Of a stretch of DNA of 64,000 bases, positions 27,688-37,371 are shown piece after piece. Position numbers and translations under genes: made by a program. The first letter of the stretch is position 1; each line of letters begins with the position of its first letter. Source of the stretch: Chelativorans sp. YIM 93263 (GTDB taxonomy: Bacteria > Pseudomonadota > Alphaproteobacteria > Rhizobiales > Rhizobiaceae). A model generated the notes under the pieces. It saw only the letters and a program-made list of their open reading frames with translations. It was not told the DNA's origin and made no database searches. The DNA lies in the NCBI RefSeq assembly GCF_028767125.1, contig NZ_JAKCWP010000001.1, positions 558,001 through 622,000 on the forward strand. The letters are read 5' to 3'.

Positions 27688-28716
27688 TCACTGCTTGCGC
27701 CAGCGCCGCCCTGCCGTCTCCACGCCAAAGCGAGCCGGCGTACGCGCATAGGCGGCGATCCCCGTCAGCGCGGCCATGGGATGCGTGATGGCGAAAACCG
27801 GTATGGTCGCCATCAAATCCGAATGTGGTGCCTTGTCCTCGAAGGCGGTGCGGAATTTCCCGTTCTGGAGCGTGGGTACGATCTTCTGAGCGATTCCGCC
27901 GGTGAGGTAGACACCGCCACGGCTCATGAAGATCAGCGCAAGGTCGCCCGCCAGGCGACCCAGGTAGGTGGCGAAGAGGTCGAGCGTCTCAACCGCGGTT
28001 TTGTCGCTGTGATCGAGTGCGGCGGTGGTGATCTCCACCGGGGTTATGAAACGCGGCTCTACGTCATCGGCTGCCGCGATCGCCCTGTAAAGATTGGTAA
28101 GCCCGCGCCCGCAGAGGATCTGTTCCCCCGAAATGCGGCCCTCAATCTTTTCGATATGAGGAAAAACCTGCTCATCGCGAGCCGTCCGCGGACCTATATC
28201 GACGTGCCCCCCTTCGCCGGGGATGGGAATCCAGGTTCGCCGCGCGTGTACCAGCCCGGCAACGCCAAGCCCCGTTCCCGGCCCCAGAATAACCCGGCTC
28301 CCGACAGTCTCGGCACTACCGCCGCCGATCTTTTCCAGATGCTCCTCGCCCAGTGCTACGACGGCCAGTGCCTGCGCCTCGAAATCATTGAGCACGACCA
28401 CGTCGCTGAAGCCCAGCGTATCCATCATCTGGTTGGGCCGCACGACCCAGTCGCAATTGGTCAGGTCGATCTCGTCGCCATCCACCGGCCCGGCGATCGC
28501 CAGAACGGCCGAGCGCGGCAGGACGTTGGTTTGGTCGAGTACGGCATTCTGAATCGCATCGTCGATCGTCGGGTAATCGGCCGTCTGCACGACCGGAAAC
28601 TCCCTCGGCTCGGCATAGGAATCCACCACGATGGCAAAGCGCGCATTCGTTCCGCCGATATCGCCAATCAGGATCGGAAAATCGAGCACCATATCGGAAT
28701 CGTGGGGATACGGCAT
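27688..28716 (-). CDS. glk: Glucokinase
   Basis: This 342-aa Glk-family hexokinase has [15 protein letters not shown] at its N-terminus (phosphate-1 loop), [27 protein letters not shown] with the catalytic Asp, and [12 protein letters not shown]. It phosphorylates glucose in the cytoplasm. ATG 28716 (MPYPHDSDM) is chosen; an in-frame GTG at 28737 would overlap the mgsA stop. It lies 17 bp downstream of mgsA, so both are likely co-transcribed. Confidence 0.95.
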   Translation of the reverse strand: MPYPHDSDMVLDFPILIGDIGGTNARFAIVVDSYAEPREFPVVQTADYPTIDDAIQNAVLDQTNVLPRSAVLAIAGPVDGDEIDLTNCDWVVRPNQMMDTLGFSDVVVLNDFEAQALAVVALGEEHLEKIGGGSAETVGSRVILGPGTGLGVAGLVHARRTWIPIPGEGGHVDIGPRTARDEQVFPHIEKIEGRISGEQILCGRGLTNLYRAIAAADDVEPRFITPVEITTAALDHSDKTAVETLDLFATYLGRLAGDLALIFMSRGGVYLTGGIAQKIVPTLQNGKFRTAFEDKAPHSDLMATIPVFAITHPMAALTGIAAYARTPARFGVETAGRRWRKQ

Positions 28717-28733
28717 GTCTCTGTTCGTGCCTT

Positions 28734-29132
28734 TCACTCGTTCGATGCGGCCCGGCCCGCGCCTGATTGTACCAGGACCATTTCCGCCGTGGCCCTGTTG
28801 AGCGCCATTGGAATATCATGAACGATGGCCAGCCGCATTAGTGCCTTCACGTCCACATCATGCGGCATTGCCGTTAACGGGTCGACGAAAAACACGAGCA
28901 TGTCGATCGTCCCTTCGGCAATCAGCGCGCCGATCTGTTGGTCCCCGCCCAGGGGGCCGCTTTTCAGCCGTCTAAGGTCCAGTTCCGGACATGTCTCGGC
29001 AATACGCCCGCCGGTGGTTCCCGTGGCCACCAACTCGCAATTCGCCAGAAACGCCCGGTGATCCTGGGCGAAGGCAGCCATATCGTCCTTTTTCTGGTCG
29101 TGCGCTATCAACGCGACACGTTGTCGGGCCAT
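28734..29132 (-). CDS. mgsA: Methylglyoxal synthase
   Basis: This 132-aa enzyme turns dihydroxyacetone phosphate into methylglyoxal, a glycolytic bypass used when phosphate is scarce. Hallmarks are [12 protein letters not shown] at the start, [23 protein letters not shown] and [22 protein letters not shown] (quoted in parts). GGTGAG precedes ATG 29132, preferred to a GTG at 29141. Pairing with glk fits upper-glycolysis control. The low-phosphate role is interesting near phosphonate genes, but the link is only thematic. Confidence 0.95.
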   Translation of the reverse strand: MARQRVALIAHDQKKDDMAAFAQDHRAFLANCELVATGTTGGRIAETCPELDLRRLKSGPLGGDQQIGALIAEGTIDMLVFFVDPLTAMPHDVDVKALMRLAIVHDIPMALNRATAEMVLVQSGAGRAASNE

Positions 29133-29228
29133 GGGGCTCACCGAAAGCTAAATCGATTGAAGCTCCTATAAGCGAGCTGGACGGCGATGAAAAGCCGCCT
29201 TGGCGTATTTAGCGCGCTGGATTTCTCG

Positions 29229-30254
29229 TCATTGGAAGGGCCGCGGGGTCGGCAGCGGGACCTCCGAGGGCTGAAGGGACAGAAGCAGCGACGAAGGATC
29301 CGCCGATTTCACGCGAACGCTTGTTGCCTGTTGCAGGTCGCCGGGTCCTGCAACGGTGACCGCTGCTTCGGAAGGGGGGGCCGGCGCGTTGAGCACGGCC
29401 CGGCAGGCATTTGGCAGCGCGGCCATGGTCATGACGTCCCGTGCTTTCGGTTTCTCCGGCCCCTCGGCGGGTTTCCAAGGCTCCTCGGTAAACCACCAGG
29501 CCAGCGATCCGTCGCACCCCTCCCCGGGTGGAGGCGCGGCCTGGCTCTTACAGTTGGGCGAGCCGTCGGGGCAGGAGATGCGGATATGAAAATGATAGTG
29601 ATGGCCCCAGAAAGGGCGGATCTTGCGCAGCCAAGAGCGGCCGCCCCGCACCGTATCGCAGAGCTTCTTCTTGATCCCGGGATGCACCAGGATGCGCTCG
29701 ACTTGGCTGTAGTTCGCCGCCCGCCGCAGCACCGCTTCGTGCGCTGGCGTCCATTTGCGGCCGTCGACGTGGAGGGTGCCTTCTTTCAGCATCGAGACGG
29801 CGCTGACCTGCTCCCGTTCGGCCACGCTCATGCGCCTGTCGGGCATGGGAGTGAACCAGACGTCGGCATCGAGACCGATCTGGTGCGAGGCGTGCCCGGA
29901 AAGCATTGGCCCGCCCCTCGGCTGGGATATATCGCCCACCAGCAGGCCCGGCCAGCCGTCCTGTGCGGCTTCGCGCGACAGGCGTTCGATCAAGCCGACG
30001 AGCTCCGGATGACCCCAACGGCGGTTGCGCGAAAGCCGCATCGCCTGCCAGTGGGGGCCGTCCGGCGCGATGGCGACGCCTCCGGAAAAGCACCCTTTGG
30101 AGTAAAACCCATGCACGGCCGGCTCGGTGGCGGCGGGCAGTTTCTTGCCGCCGAACAGCTCCTTCGCCAAAGGTTCGGCCTGTGCTGGAGCAAAAGCCAG
30201 CAAAGACAGACCAAAACCAATTCCGATCAGCCGGAAAATCCTAAAGCGCCGCAT
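29229..30254 (-). CDS. mepA: Penicillin-insensitive murein endopeptidase
   Basis: This 341-aa periplasmic LAS metallopeptidase cleaves D-Ala-mDAP cross-links in peptidoglycan. The signal peptide ends near APAQA-EP (residues about 1-26). Zinc ligands are seen in LSGHASHQIGLDADVWF (His and Asp) and in HHYHFHIRISC (H-x-H). The C-terminal 70 residues after EEPWKPAEG are Pro/Ala-rich and poorly conserved, longer than the E. coli protein (274 aa). It is a single gene with a 175-bp gap upstream that shows no feature. Confidence 0.94.
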   Translation of the reverse strand: MRRFRIFRLIGIGFGLSLLAFAPAQAEPLAKELFGGKKLPAATEPAVHGFYSKGCFSGGVAIAPDGPHWQAMRLSRNRRWGHPELVGLIERLSREAAQDGWPGLLVGDISQPRGGPMLSGHASHQIGLDADVWFTPMPDRRMSVAEREQVSAVSMLKEGTLHVDGRKWTPAHEAVLRRAANYSQVERILVHPGIKKKLCDTVRGGRSWLRKIRPFWGHHYHFHIRISCPDGSPNCKSQAAPPPGEGCDGSLAWWFTEEPWKPAEGPEKPKARDVMTMAALPNACRAVLNAPAPPSEAAVTVAGPGDLQQATSVRVKSADPSSLLLSLQPSEVPLPTPRPFQ

Positions 30255-30429
30255 ATTTCCCTCTCCTGATGTGCTCAGGATATAAGCGAATCATAGCATA
30301 TTTGCGGCGGCTTGGCCTCTCACGTCGGAGCAGATTTGGATTTGGCTCACGCACGCAGGATGATCGGCGCGATTGAGCCCAATGCGGCCAGCCGGATTTG
30401 TCCGCGCGGCGCGGGTTGACCCTCAGCGG

Positions 30430-31212
30430 TCACAGGAGTTCTGAAACCCGTTGGCGCAGATGTGCCGCCGTCTGCTGCGCAGCGGTCGGCCGATTTCCCC
30501 AATCGTCGTCGATTTTGCCCAGGTACGCCTCGCGTGCGTAGATCAGCGTCTCAGATTCTTGTTCCGGCATCTGGCGCGCCGCCCATGTCGCCGCGGCATC
30601 CTTGGTGATAAACTCGCCCGTGGCCGCTGTTCGCCACATCCGGGCAAGCGTCAGCAAGACGTTCCGCTCATCCCCACACAGACCATCGAGAAGCGCAGGT
30701 AGCGCATCGCGCATTGCTCGACAGATATGCTCCCACGGAATTTCTGGCAGAAGCTCTTTCGCGTCGGGACCGAACAGAGGAAAAGCCTCTTGTCGTGCCT
30801 GAGCCAGTATCAGCGTATTTTCAGGGTCGACACCAGCTTTGGGAAGCTGTCCAGCTTCAAAGTCGTCCCGCAACCATTCGCCATAGATGAATTCAGTCCG
30901 CGCCGGGAAATCCAGTGCCGCGAGATCTGCTTTCAGAAGCACCATCACCTCAAGGCATCGCGGGCCGCCGGGTTGGACGGGATGGCGACCGGAGATTCGC
31001 AGCAAAGTCGACAGGAGTCGTCTACGTTGTTTCTCTGTCAGGGGGCTGTCGATGATGGCGAGGAGGTCAACGTCGCTCTGAGGTCGTAATCCCCTCGAGA
31101 CAGCCGATCCATGCAAATATACGGCAAGAAGAGCGTCCTGAAGGATGCTCTCCAAGGCCTCTGTTGCAGTCCGCGCCTGTCCAATCTGCTCTGATATCTC
31201 TGCCTGCATCAT
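30430..31212 (-). CDS. AadA-like aminoglycoside nucleotidyltransferase
   Basis: This 260-aa protein matches the ANT(3'')/AadA family throughout. The nucleotidyltransferase motif is AVYLHGSAVSRGLRPQSDVDLL near residues 29-50 (quoted in part: HGSAVSRGLRPQSDVDLL). Later conserved pieces are RTEFIYGEWLRDDFEAG, GDERNVLLTLARMWRTA and KDAAATWAARQMP. The enzymes adenylate streptomycin and spectinomycin. There is no integron or attC around it, so it seems chromosomal, and its activity is untested. ATG 31212 (MMQAEIS) gives the family length; the longer frame upstream has no similarity. Confidence 0.85.
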   Translation of the reverse strand: MMQAEISEQIGQARTATEALESILQDALLAVYLHGSAVSRGLRPQSDVDLLAIIDSPLTEKQRRRLLSTLLRISGRHPVQPGGPRCLEVMVLLKADLAALDFPARTEFIYGEWLRDDFEAGQLPKAGVDPENTLILAQARQEAFPLFGPDAKELLPEIPWEHICRAMRDALPALLDGLCGDERNVLLTLARMWRTAATGEFITKDAAATWAARQMPEQESETLIYAREAYLGKIDDDWGNRPTAAQQTAAHLRQRVSELL

Positions 31213-31319
31213 TCCGCCCGATGCGTTCGGAGAATGGCCCACCATAGGAATGACCGAGTCCGCATCTTCCAATTGGCTGAAGGAATGGGAGCTTCCGCTC
31301 ACCACCCCGATTACGACGT

Positions 31320-32195
31320 TCAGCCCAACACTGTCCCCTCGGTGGCCCGCATCGCGGTGAGCGCCTCGCGATAGTTCGAAAATTGTAAGCTGTAGCCGGA
31401 CGCCTTCAGCCTGGCGTTCGAGACGCGCTTGCATTCGGAGTAAAAGGAGCGGGCCATGGGGCCGAGCTCCGCCTCTTCGAACGGGATTTCCGGCGGCGGC
31501 GCCACACCCAACAATGAAGCGGCATACGCCACCACCTCGTGGGAGGGTGACGGCTCATCGTCGACGAGATTGAAAATACCCGCCGCTTTCTGGTGCAGCA
31601 GATGCCGCATTGCGCCGGCAATGTCGGCCACGTGGATGCGGTTGAAGACCTGTCCCGGTTTCACGATACGCCGGGCTGTCCCTTTGGCGAGGTTGACAAA
31701 GGGATTGCGGCCCGGCCCATAGATGCCGGCCAGCCGCAGAAGGGCGACAGGGACGTCCGCTCGCCGGCCGAAGCCGGCCCAATTCTTCTCCGCGTCGATC
31801 CGGCGGCGCGAGCGCGCGGATGCGGGCCGGCATGGGCTTTCTTCATCGACCCATGCGCAACCATGGTCGCCGTAAACGCCCACAGTGGAAAGATAGCCGA
31901 TCCATTCCAGCGCCGGCAGAACCGCTGGCGTGTCGATGTCCGCAAGGACCGGATCACCCCCCTCTCCCGGTGCGATCGACACAATCAGATGTGTAATTGT
32001 GCGAAGCGTTTCGTGCAGCTCGTCGGAAAGCCCATCGCCGGTATAGAAGAACGGCTCGATCTTTAACGCGGAAAGCCCCCCGGCCTTGTCCGGATCGCGC
32101 GTCGTCCCCCCGATGAATTCGGCCTCAGGGGCGAGGGCTTCGCCGATTGCCCGGCCGGAAAAACCCGCGCCGAAAATGAAAATCCGTTTGTTCAT
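31320..32195 (-). CDS. YeeZ-like NAD(P)-binding SDR/epimerase family protein
   Basis: This 291-aa Rossmann protein has a [17 protein letters not shown]-terminal loop, an [21 protein letters not shown] segment near residue 105 (quoted in part: STVGVYGDH), and [13 protein letters not shown]. This is the pattern of extended SDRs of the YeeZ group, whose function is not known. ATG 32195 overlaps the queG stop by 4 bp. It is downstream of queG and GST in one compact operon. Confidence 0.87.
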   Translation of the reverse strand: MNKRIFIFGAGFSGRAIGEALAPEAEFIGGTTRDPDKAGGLSALKIEPFFYTGDGLSDELHETLRTITHLIVSIAPGEGGDPVLADIDTPAVLPALEWIGYLSTVGVYGDHGCAWVDEESPCRPASARSRRRIDAEKNWAGFGRRADVPVALLRLAGIYGPGRNPFVNLAKGTARRIVKPGQVFNRIHVADIAGAMRHLLHQKAAGIFNLVDDEPSPSHEVVAYAASLLGVAPPPEIPFEEAELGPMARSFYSECKRVSNARLKASGYSLQFSNYREALTAMRATEGTVLG

Positions 32196-33349
32196 TCGTC
32201 GACCGTCTCCGTACCGAGCGCATAGTCCCACTCGGATCGCACCTCGCGGTCGGCCTCGACCGCACGCCTTTTCTCGGCCAAGTCGCGGAACGCCTGTTCA
32301 CTGAGAAGTTGCGAAAGGGCCCACACGGCCACGCCGCGTACGAGGGGTGAGGCATCCTCCAGAAGCCGTTTGCACGACGCAATCAGCGCTGGATCTTCCG
32401 CGTTTCCGGCGGCAATCAGCACATTACGGATAAAGCGGTCACGGCCGATGCGTTTAATGGGCGAACCGGAGAAGAATGCGCGGAAGCCCGCGTCGTCCAG
32501 CGCCAGCAAGTCCGTAAGCCGGGGCTCCTTCAGGTCTTCACGCGCCTGCAGCTTGGCTTCCGAAGCCTCTTGCGCGAATTTGTTCCAGGGGCAAACGGCC
32601 AGGCAATCGTCGCAGCCATAGATCCGGTTTCCCATCTTCGCGCGAAACTCATGCGGGATCGGGCCCTTGTGCTCGATGGTCAGATACGAAATGCAGCGCC
32701 GCGCATCGAGCTGGTAGGGGGCTGGAAAGGCATCCGTCGGGCAGATGTCGAGACAAGCCCGACAGGAGCCGCAATGGTCGGTTTCGGTCTTGTCGGGCGG
32801 GATTTCTGCCGTGGTAAATATGGAACCCAGAAAGAGCCATGAGCCTATCTCGCGGCTGACCAGATTGGTGTGCTTGCCCTGCCAGCCGATGCCGGCGGCT
32901 TCGGCCAGCGGCTTTTCCATCACCGGCGCGGTGTCGACAAACACTTTTACATCCTCGCCTGCGCGCGCGGCCAGCTTGCCGGCGATCTGCTTCAGGCGTC
33001 CTTTGATTACGTCGTGATAGTCACGGTTCCTGGCGTAGACGGAAATCGCGGCCCGATCCTTTTCCTCGAGCAGCTCCAGCGGGTCTTCGTCCGGCCCGTA
33101 ATTCATGCCGAGCATGATGATGGAGCGCACATCCGGCCACAAAGTGCGCGGGTGAGCACGGCGCATTGCCGTTTCCTCCATCCACGCCATGGTGCCGTGG
33201 CGGCCTTCTTCTAGGAAGTGCGCCAGGCGCGCCGGGGCGGCCGGCGCGGCGTCGGGCGTGGTAAAACCGACCACGTCGAATCCTGTCGCGCGCGCCTCCT
33301 GTTCGATGAACGTGCGCAGCCGTTCCGGTGCGGCTTGCGCGGCAAGCAT
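32192..33349 (-). CDS. queG: Epoxyqueuosine reductase
   Basis: This 385-aa cobalamin-dependent iron-sulfur enzyme makes queuosine from epoxyqueuosine in tRNA. Two 4Fe-4S cluster motifs are present: [16 protein letters not shown] near residue 194 and [14 protein letters not shown] near residue 246. [29 protein letters not shown] (quoted in part: [11 protein letters not shown]) is the conserved N-terminal part. A C-terminal HEAT-like region follows, with [16 protein letters not shown] 33349 overlaps the GST stop by one base. Confidence 0.96.
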   Translation of the reverse strand: MLAAQAAPERLRTFIEQEARATGFDVVGFTTPDAAPAAPARLAHFLEEGRHGTMAWMEETAMRRAHPRTLWPDVRSIIMLGMNYGPDEDPLELLEEKDRAAISVYARNRDYHDVIKGRLKQIAGKLAARAGEDVKVFVDTAPVMEKPLAEAAGIGWQGKHTNLVSREIGSWLFLGSIFTTAEIPPDKTETDHCGSCRACLDICPTDAFPAPYQLDARRCISYLTIEHKGPIPHEFRAKMGNRIYGCDDCLAVCPWNKFAQEASEAKLQAREDLKEPRLTDLLALDDAGFRAFFSGSPIKRIGRDRFIRNVLIAAGNAEDPALIASCKRLLEDASPLVRGVAVWALSQLLSEQAFRDLAEKRRAVEADREVRSEWDYALGTETVDE

Positions 33350-34032
33350 CAAAAATCCAGATCCGCGTAGTGCGAAGCCGGTGCAAGGCCGCGCACGCGG
33401 TCACTCAGGAGGGAACGGAAGGAGGGCCGCGACTTCATGCGGCTGTACCAGTCGCGCGCCGCCTCATGCTCGTTCCATTCGATCTCGCCGAGATAATCGA
33501 GGATGGAAAGCGAAGCCGCGGCGGCAAGATCGGCATAGGAAAGGCGTGGGCCGGCCAGCCAGTCGCGGGTTGCGGCCAGCCAGTTGGTGTATTTCAGGTG
33601 CTGGCGCACATTGGCTCGGGCTGCGCGAATGGCCCCGGCGTCTGGCGAGCCGCCCTCGTCCATCAGAAGTTTCAGCGCCCGCTCGCGCGCCAGATGGCGG
33701 GTCACGTCACCGTCCATTTTAACGAGATACCAGTCGACCAGCCGCCTGATTTCCGCCCGGCCAAGCGAGTCTTCAGCCATCAGGCGCCTTTCGCGCTGAA
33801 AGGCGCCGCGCGTTTCGTCGAGGTACTCGCCGATGACCGTCGCACCGACGATGGCGTAGTCGCTCTCGGCCAGCAGCACGGGGACCGTTCCGGCCGGGTT
33901 GAGCACGAGGAATTCCTTCCGCCGCGCCCACGGACGCTCTTCGATCAGGGTCAATTCCTCCCCGTACTCACCGAATGTCAGGCGGACAAATCGGCAGGAG
34001 GCGTAAAGAGGATGGTGAAAAAGCGTCAGCAT
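33349..34032 (-). CDS. Glutathione S-transferase family protein
   Basis: This 227-aa protein has an N-terminal thioredoxin-like GST domain ([21 protein letters not shown], quoted in part; [10 protein letters not shown] with the cis-Pro; Asp/Thr region [12 protein letters not shown]). An all-helical C-terminal domain follows, with [16 protein letters not shown] Ser-Cys pair near residues 12-13 is the likely active-site region. The substrate is unknown. It is the first gene of the GST-queG-epimerase operon and divergent from uppP. Confidence 0.9.
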   Translation of the reverse strand: MLTLFHHPLYASCRFVRLTFGEYGEELTLIEERPWARRKEFLVLNPAGTVPVLLAESDYAIVGATVIGEYLDETRGAFQRERRLMAEDSLGRAEIRRLVDWYLVKMDGDVTRHLARERALKLLMDEGGSPDAGAIRAARANVRQHLKYTNWLAATRDWLAGPRLSYADLAAAASLSILDYLGEIEWNEHEAARDWYSRMKSRPSFRSLLSDRVRGLAPASHYADLDF

Positions 34033-34158
34033 GGTGTGGTTTTGTTCTGATTAAGCTGGCCATTTAATGACCATCGATATAGTGCGGAAAGCCCGAATCT
34101 CGAACGCTCCCGAGCTATAGGGGCAGACGAAAGCCGGCACAAGCAAGTGGGGTCGAAT

Positions 34159-35010
34159 GTGGCGCTTTACTACATTTTTTTCCTGGCGATTGTGCAAGGG
34201 ATTACCGAATTCCTGCCGATCAGCTCTTCGGCGCATCTCATCCTCGGACGCGATCTCCTGCTGGAGTTGGGCCTGCCGCCAATGGAGGGTACGCCGGCCG
34301 ACGAACTTGCCTTCGACGTCGCTCTGCATGTCGGCTCCCTTTTTGCGGTCATCCTTTATTTCTGGCGCGATTTCGTCGAAATCGTGCTGGGTGTTGTCGA
34401 CGGGCTGACGGGAAGAAGCGGTCCGCGTTTTCGATTTTTCCTGCTCGTATTGGTGGGAACACTCCCCATCGTTGTTGTCGGTTTCCTGGCGAAGGATATG
34501 GTCACAAATCTCCTTCGCTCAACCGAGATCATCGCCTGGATGACGCTGATCTTCGGCGTCGTGCTGTGGATGGCAGATCGGGCGAAGATTAAGAAAGACA
34601 ATCCGTACGAGATGACCATGCGGGATGCACTCGTTATCGGCCTCCTCCAGTGCCTCGCGATCATTCCGGGCGTCAGCCGGTCCGGTATCACTATGACCGG
34701 TGGCCGTCTCCTGGGGCTTGATCGGCCACTATCGGCGCGCTTCGCGCTCCTCTTGTCAATCCCGACGATCGTCGCGGCCGGGATGCTGGCGACCTATGAT
34801 CTCTACAACGGCGGCAACACGCGTTTGACGGCCGATGCTGTTCTGGGGGGCGCGCTGGCGTTTGTCACCGCCTGGATCGCCATTGCGCTGATGATGCGCT
34901 GGCTACGCAACGCAAGCTACGCGCCCTTCGTGGTTTATCGCCTCGTGCTCGGGATCGTTCTGCTCGCACTCGTCTATGGCGCAGGCTGGAGCCCGAGCCA
35001 TTTCGGTTGA
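34159..35010 (+). CDS. uppP: Undecaprenyl-diphosphatase
   Basis: This 283-aa membrane enzyme of the BacA/UppP type recycles the undecaprenyl carrier lipid for cell-wall synthesis and gives bacitracin resistance. The two conserved loops are present: QGITEFLPISSSAHLIL near residue 13 and PGVSRSGITMTGGRLLG near residue 173. About eight membrane segments are visible. GTG 34159 (MALYYIFF) matches the family start and has a GGGG tract about 6 bp before it; an in-frame GTG at 34147 is an alternative. The 198-bp stretch after its stop shows no gene. Confidence 0.94.
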   Translation: MALYYIFFLAIVQGITEFLPISSSAHLILGRDLLLELGLPPMEGTPADELAFDVALHVGSLFAVILYFWRDFVEIVLGVVDGLTGRSGPRFRFFLLVLVGTLPIVVVGFLAKDMVTNLLRSTEIIAWMTLIFGVVLWMADRAKIKKDNPYEMTMRDALVIGLLQCLAIIPGVSRSGITMTGGRLLGLDRPLSARFALLLSIPTIVAAGMLATYDLYNGGNTRLTADAVLGGALAFVTAWIAIALMMRWLRNASYAPFVVYRLVLGIVLLALVYGAGWSPSHFG

Positions 35011-35208
35011 CCGTCGAACCTCCTCTCTCTGATGCGGGGCCGCAAACTTATCAAGGTGGGCAGAGGGAGTGAGGGATCTGGACCTCAAGCTGGCACCTCA
35101 GACTGCATGGCGTTCACTTATGGGGGAAAGCAACGGCGGCGATGCAGCGGATCACGAACGTGCTTGCTCGCGCCGTCTGTTTGCACGCCTCGTCTGACAT
35201 CGCCAATT

Positions 35209-35517
35209 TTACGGCGCCTGTATAGCTGCTTCAACTTCCTCGCACAGAATCCACCAACGCTGCTCGACAGCAGCTTCTTGGAGTTGCTCCACAAAGCCTT
35301 CGCTCTCGCCTGTAAGATCGACCAGACAAAGCCGATCGCCATTGTTCTCCAAGACGCTGATACTCACTTGTCGACAGCTTTCCGGCATGATCTCGCCATC
35401 GCTGGCTAAAACCTGCTCGAGTTGTTGCTGCTCCTGGCAAGCCGGAATTTGCTCCTGAGCAGACGCAACAGCGCTCATCGCGACTAAGCCCACAACACCA
35501 AAAAAGATCGTTCGCAC
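35209..35517 (-). CDS. Small secreted Cys-containing hypothetical protein
   Basis: This protein of about 102 aa starts from a GTG at 35517, with GGAG 9 bp upstream. It has a clear signal peptide, VRTIFFGVVGLVAMSAVASA, cleaved before QEQIP. The mature part is about 80 residues, rich in Gln/Glu, with four Cys (PACQ, SCRQ, LCLV, LCEE) that could form two disulfides. I do not recognise a family. An upstream in-frame ATG at 35547 would add ten basic residues. It lies next to the PRC-barrel protein on the same strand, and both have Gln-rich mature sequences, but no shared domain is visible. Confidence 0.6.
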   Translation of the reverse strand: MRTIFFGVVGLVAMSAVASAQEQIPACQEQQQLEQVLASDGEIMPESCRQVSISVLENNGDRLCLVDLTGESEGFVEQLQEAAVEQRWWILCEEVEAAIQAP

Positions 35518-35745
35518 GTTTTCGTTTCTCCTTCTGCCTCGAAGCAAACGGCACAGGCACTGTTTTTGTTTCTTTTATGCGTCGGGTGGTGCCGGCCGGC
35601 TTCGTGTATCCATAGTTGCCGATCACGCGGCCGAGTTCGTAGCTCTTCAGTTTGCGGCCGGCGACGGAACAGCGGTCCGCGAAGTACGCCAACAACCCCG
35701 CCGGCATCGCGGCCGACGGGGTGGGCACATGGAGATTGTCATCGT
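35518..35745. other. 228-bp region between two secreted-protein genes
   Basis: No confident gene is seen. A minus-strand open frame starting at 35728 encodes about 45 residues before entering the frame-shifted copy of the next gene, and it resembles nothing I know. The region probably holds the promoter of the small secreted protein; no clear -35/-10 stands out. Confidence 0.3.
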
Positions 35746-37119
35746 CTAGGTCTGTGAGATCTGGACCTCCTGGTCGCTCTGAAGCTCTTCACCACTGTCG
35801 ACGCTGATCTGGGTTATCTGCTCGATCTCCTGGTCGGACATACCACGCAGAATAAGCTGATCTTCGTCGCTTGCCGAAGAAATCCTCTCGAGCGGCAGGG
35901 CGACTTCTTCACCGCCAAACCCGATGCTCTCGCCGTCGGAGAGGACAACATAAAGGCGATCATTGGCGCGTATAACGCGGTCGACCGTGCCCAGTTCTTC
36001 CCCGTCCTGATTGACGACCTGGCTGTCGACAAGCTCGGAAACATTAACGGATGTGGACTCGCCGGGCGCGTCGCCCTGACCGCCGTCGCCGCTCAGCATT
36101 TCGTAAGCCTGCTGCGGCACGTCCTGCTGTCCGATGCTGGCGGTCTGCTGGTCATCAGACTGCTGCTGGGCCTGATCGGCACTCGCGCTCTGCTGGCTTT
36201 CGCCGGCGTTTTGCTGGTCCTGTTCCGCAGACGCCTGTTGCTGCTGCTGATCCATCTCCTCAAAGCGCACCTGCGGTTCACCGGAACGGTTGAAGCTGAC
36301 CTGCGGCTCGCCTGAAGATTCGAACTGGACGTTCGGTTCGGCGGCTTCGTAGCTGACCTGTGGCTCCTGGCGCTCGACATTCACCTGAGCCTGCTGCTCG
36401 CCTTGGCTCTGTTCCTGAACCACCGGCTGGCCGCGTTCGACCTGAACCTCTGCGCTTTCCTGCTCTTGCACATTGACCTCAGGCTCCGGCTGCTGAACCT
36501 GGACCTCAGGCTGGGACTGCGAGACGTCGATCTGAGGTTCGGGCATGGAGACGGAGACCTGAGGCTCCGGCATCCTAACGATGATTTCCGGTTCCGGCTG
36601 GTCGATCGATACGGTCGGCTGGGGCATTTCGACCCGAACGGTGGGCTCCGCCTGACGTACGACAATTTCGGGCTGACCCTGCTGTACGTTTACCCGTGGC
36701 TGAGGCTGTGCGTATGTAACTTCGGGCGAATCCTGCTCGACCGTTACCTCGGGTTGAGGTTGCTCGACGAGGATCTGGTTACCCTGTTCCTGTTCGCCTT
36801 GCTGGTCCGTCCCCGCCTGCTGATTCTCTTGCTGGTCCGTTCCGGTCTGCTGGTTCTGCTGACGCGCCTCGAGTTGCTCCGCCGCTTGTTCGGCTTCTGT
36901 CACATACTGGGCGCAGTTTTGCGGCTGTCCCTGATTCGCAACTTCGTTTGCCTGATCGATCCATTCCTCTTGAAACTGATTCTCGTACTGATCGATCAGC
37001 TCCGTCAGTCGCTGGCAAGACTGCTCGTTTTCGGTTTGGTTGGCTTCTTGTGCGATTGCCGGCAGTGCGGTTCCACAAAGAAAGCCGGCGGCAAGAACTA
37101 ATTTGCTTTTTCCGGTCAT
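35746..37119 (-). CDS. Secreted PRC-barrel protein with Pro/Gln/Glu-rich 9-residue repeats
   Basis: This 457-aa protein has a signal peptide (residues 1-24, ending AIAQ). A short Cys-containing helical part (about 25-90) contains SCQRL and NCAQY. A Gln/Glu-rich linker follows. Residues 121-221 are eleven repeats with Pro exactly every nine residues (P-x-V/I-x-V pattern). A second looser block (252-288) has EPQVSF-type units. A Gln-rich spacer then leads to a C-terminal PRC-barrel domain (about 358-440, with QDGEELGTVDRVIRANDRLYVV quoted in part: DGEELGTVDRV). Related PRC proteins are common in Alphaproteobacteria; their function is unknown. ATG 37119 has GGAG upstream. Confidence 0.8.
   Translation of the reverse strand: MTGKSKLVLAAGFLCGTALPAIAQEANQTENEQSCQRLTELIDQYENQFQEEWIDQANEVANQGQPQNCAQYVTEAEQAAEQLEARQQNQQTGTDQQENQQAGTDQQGEQEQGNQILVEQPQPEVTVEQDSPEVTYAQPQPRVNVQQGQPEIVVRQAEPTVRVEMPQPTVSIDQPEPEIIVRMPEPQVSVSMPEPQIDVSQSQPEVQVQQPEPEVNVQEQESAEVQVERGQPVVQEQSQGEQQAQVNVERQEPQVSYEAAEPNVQFESSGEPQVSFNRSGEPQVRFEEMDQQQQQASAEQDQQNAGESQQSASADQAQQQSDDQQTASIGQQDVPQQAYEMLSGDGGQGDAPGESTSVNVSELVDSQVVNQDGEELGTVDRVIRANDRLYVVLSDGESIGFGGEEVALPLERISSASDEDQLILRGMSDQEIEQITQISVDSGEELQSDQEVQISQT
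36457..36759 (-). repeat. In-frame 27-bp periodic repeat (11 units) in the PRC-barrel gene
   Basis: Residues 121-221 contain Pro at 123, 132, 141, 150, 159, 168, 177, 186, 195, 204 and 213, each followed by x-[V/I]-x-[V/I/Y]. Spacing is exactly nine residues with no indels. The DNA units are diverged, so the protein period rather than the DNA sequence is conserved. A second block (residues 252-288, DNA 36256-36366) has a 9-10-residue period. Confidence 0.85.
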
Positions 37120-37260
37120 ATTCAACTCCATCGCTGTGATACGGGCGTGCGACGCGCACGAGAATGGCGTTCGTCGCATATAGCGGCTTTACCGCTGTCC
37201 CGATCAGCCAATAAATCGGCGCGAGTTATGTTCCTAATTTTCCGGGCAAGGCATTCGATT

Positions 37261-37371
37261 GTGAGGCGCAAGCGCGATCAGGGCGGCATCGTCGTGCAGC
37301 CGTGGCGACAGGCCTTCGAGCGCTTCTTCGCCTGGATAGGGACGGTTCGGCGACAGATGGCATCTAGATGA
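37261..37371 (+). pseudogene. Remnant of an IS5-type transposase (C-terminal piece)
   Basis: The frame ending at TGA 37369-37371 encodes RRKRDQGGIVVQPWRQAFERF followed by FAWIGTVRRQ. This resembles the end of IS5/IS427-type DDE transposases, where the pattern is VVLPRRWVVERTFAWLGRNRR. Only about 36 codons are left and no inverted repeats are visible, so this is a relic. An IS6-like relic overlaps its end. Confidence 0.5.

Noticed and set aside
35530-35728. Minus-strand small gene starting at 35728
   Set aside because: No ribosome site, no similarity, and it runs into a shifted frame of the next gene.
36457-36759. CRISPR-like periodicity
   Set aside because: The 27-bp period is in frame within a coding region and the DNA units are diverged with no spacers; it is a protein repeat.
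36403-37101. A 232-codon Leu-rich open frame antisense to the PRC-repeat gene
   Set aside because: The Leu/Arg pattern is the reverse complement of Gln/Glu/Pro repeats, and no ribosome site or membrane topology makes sense.
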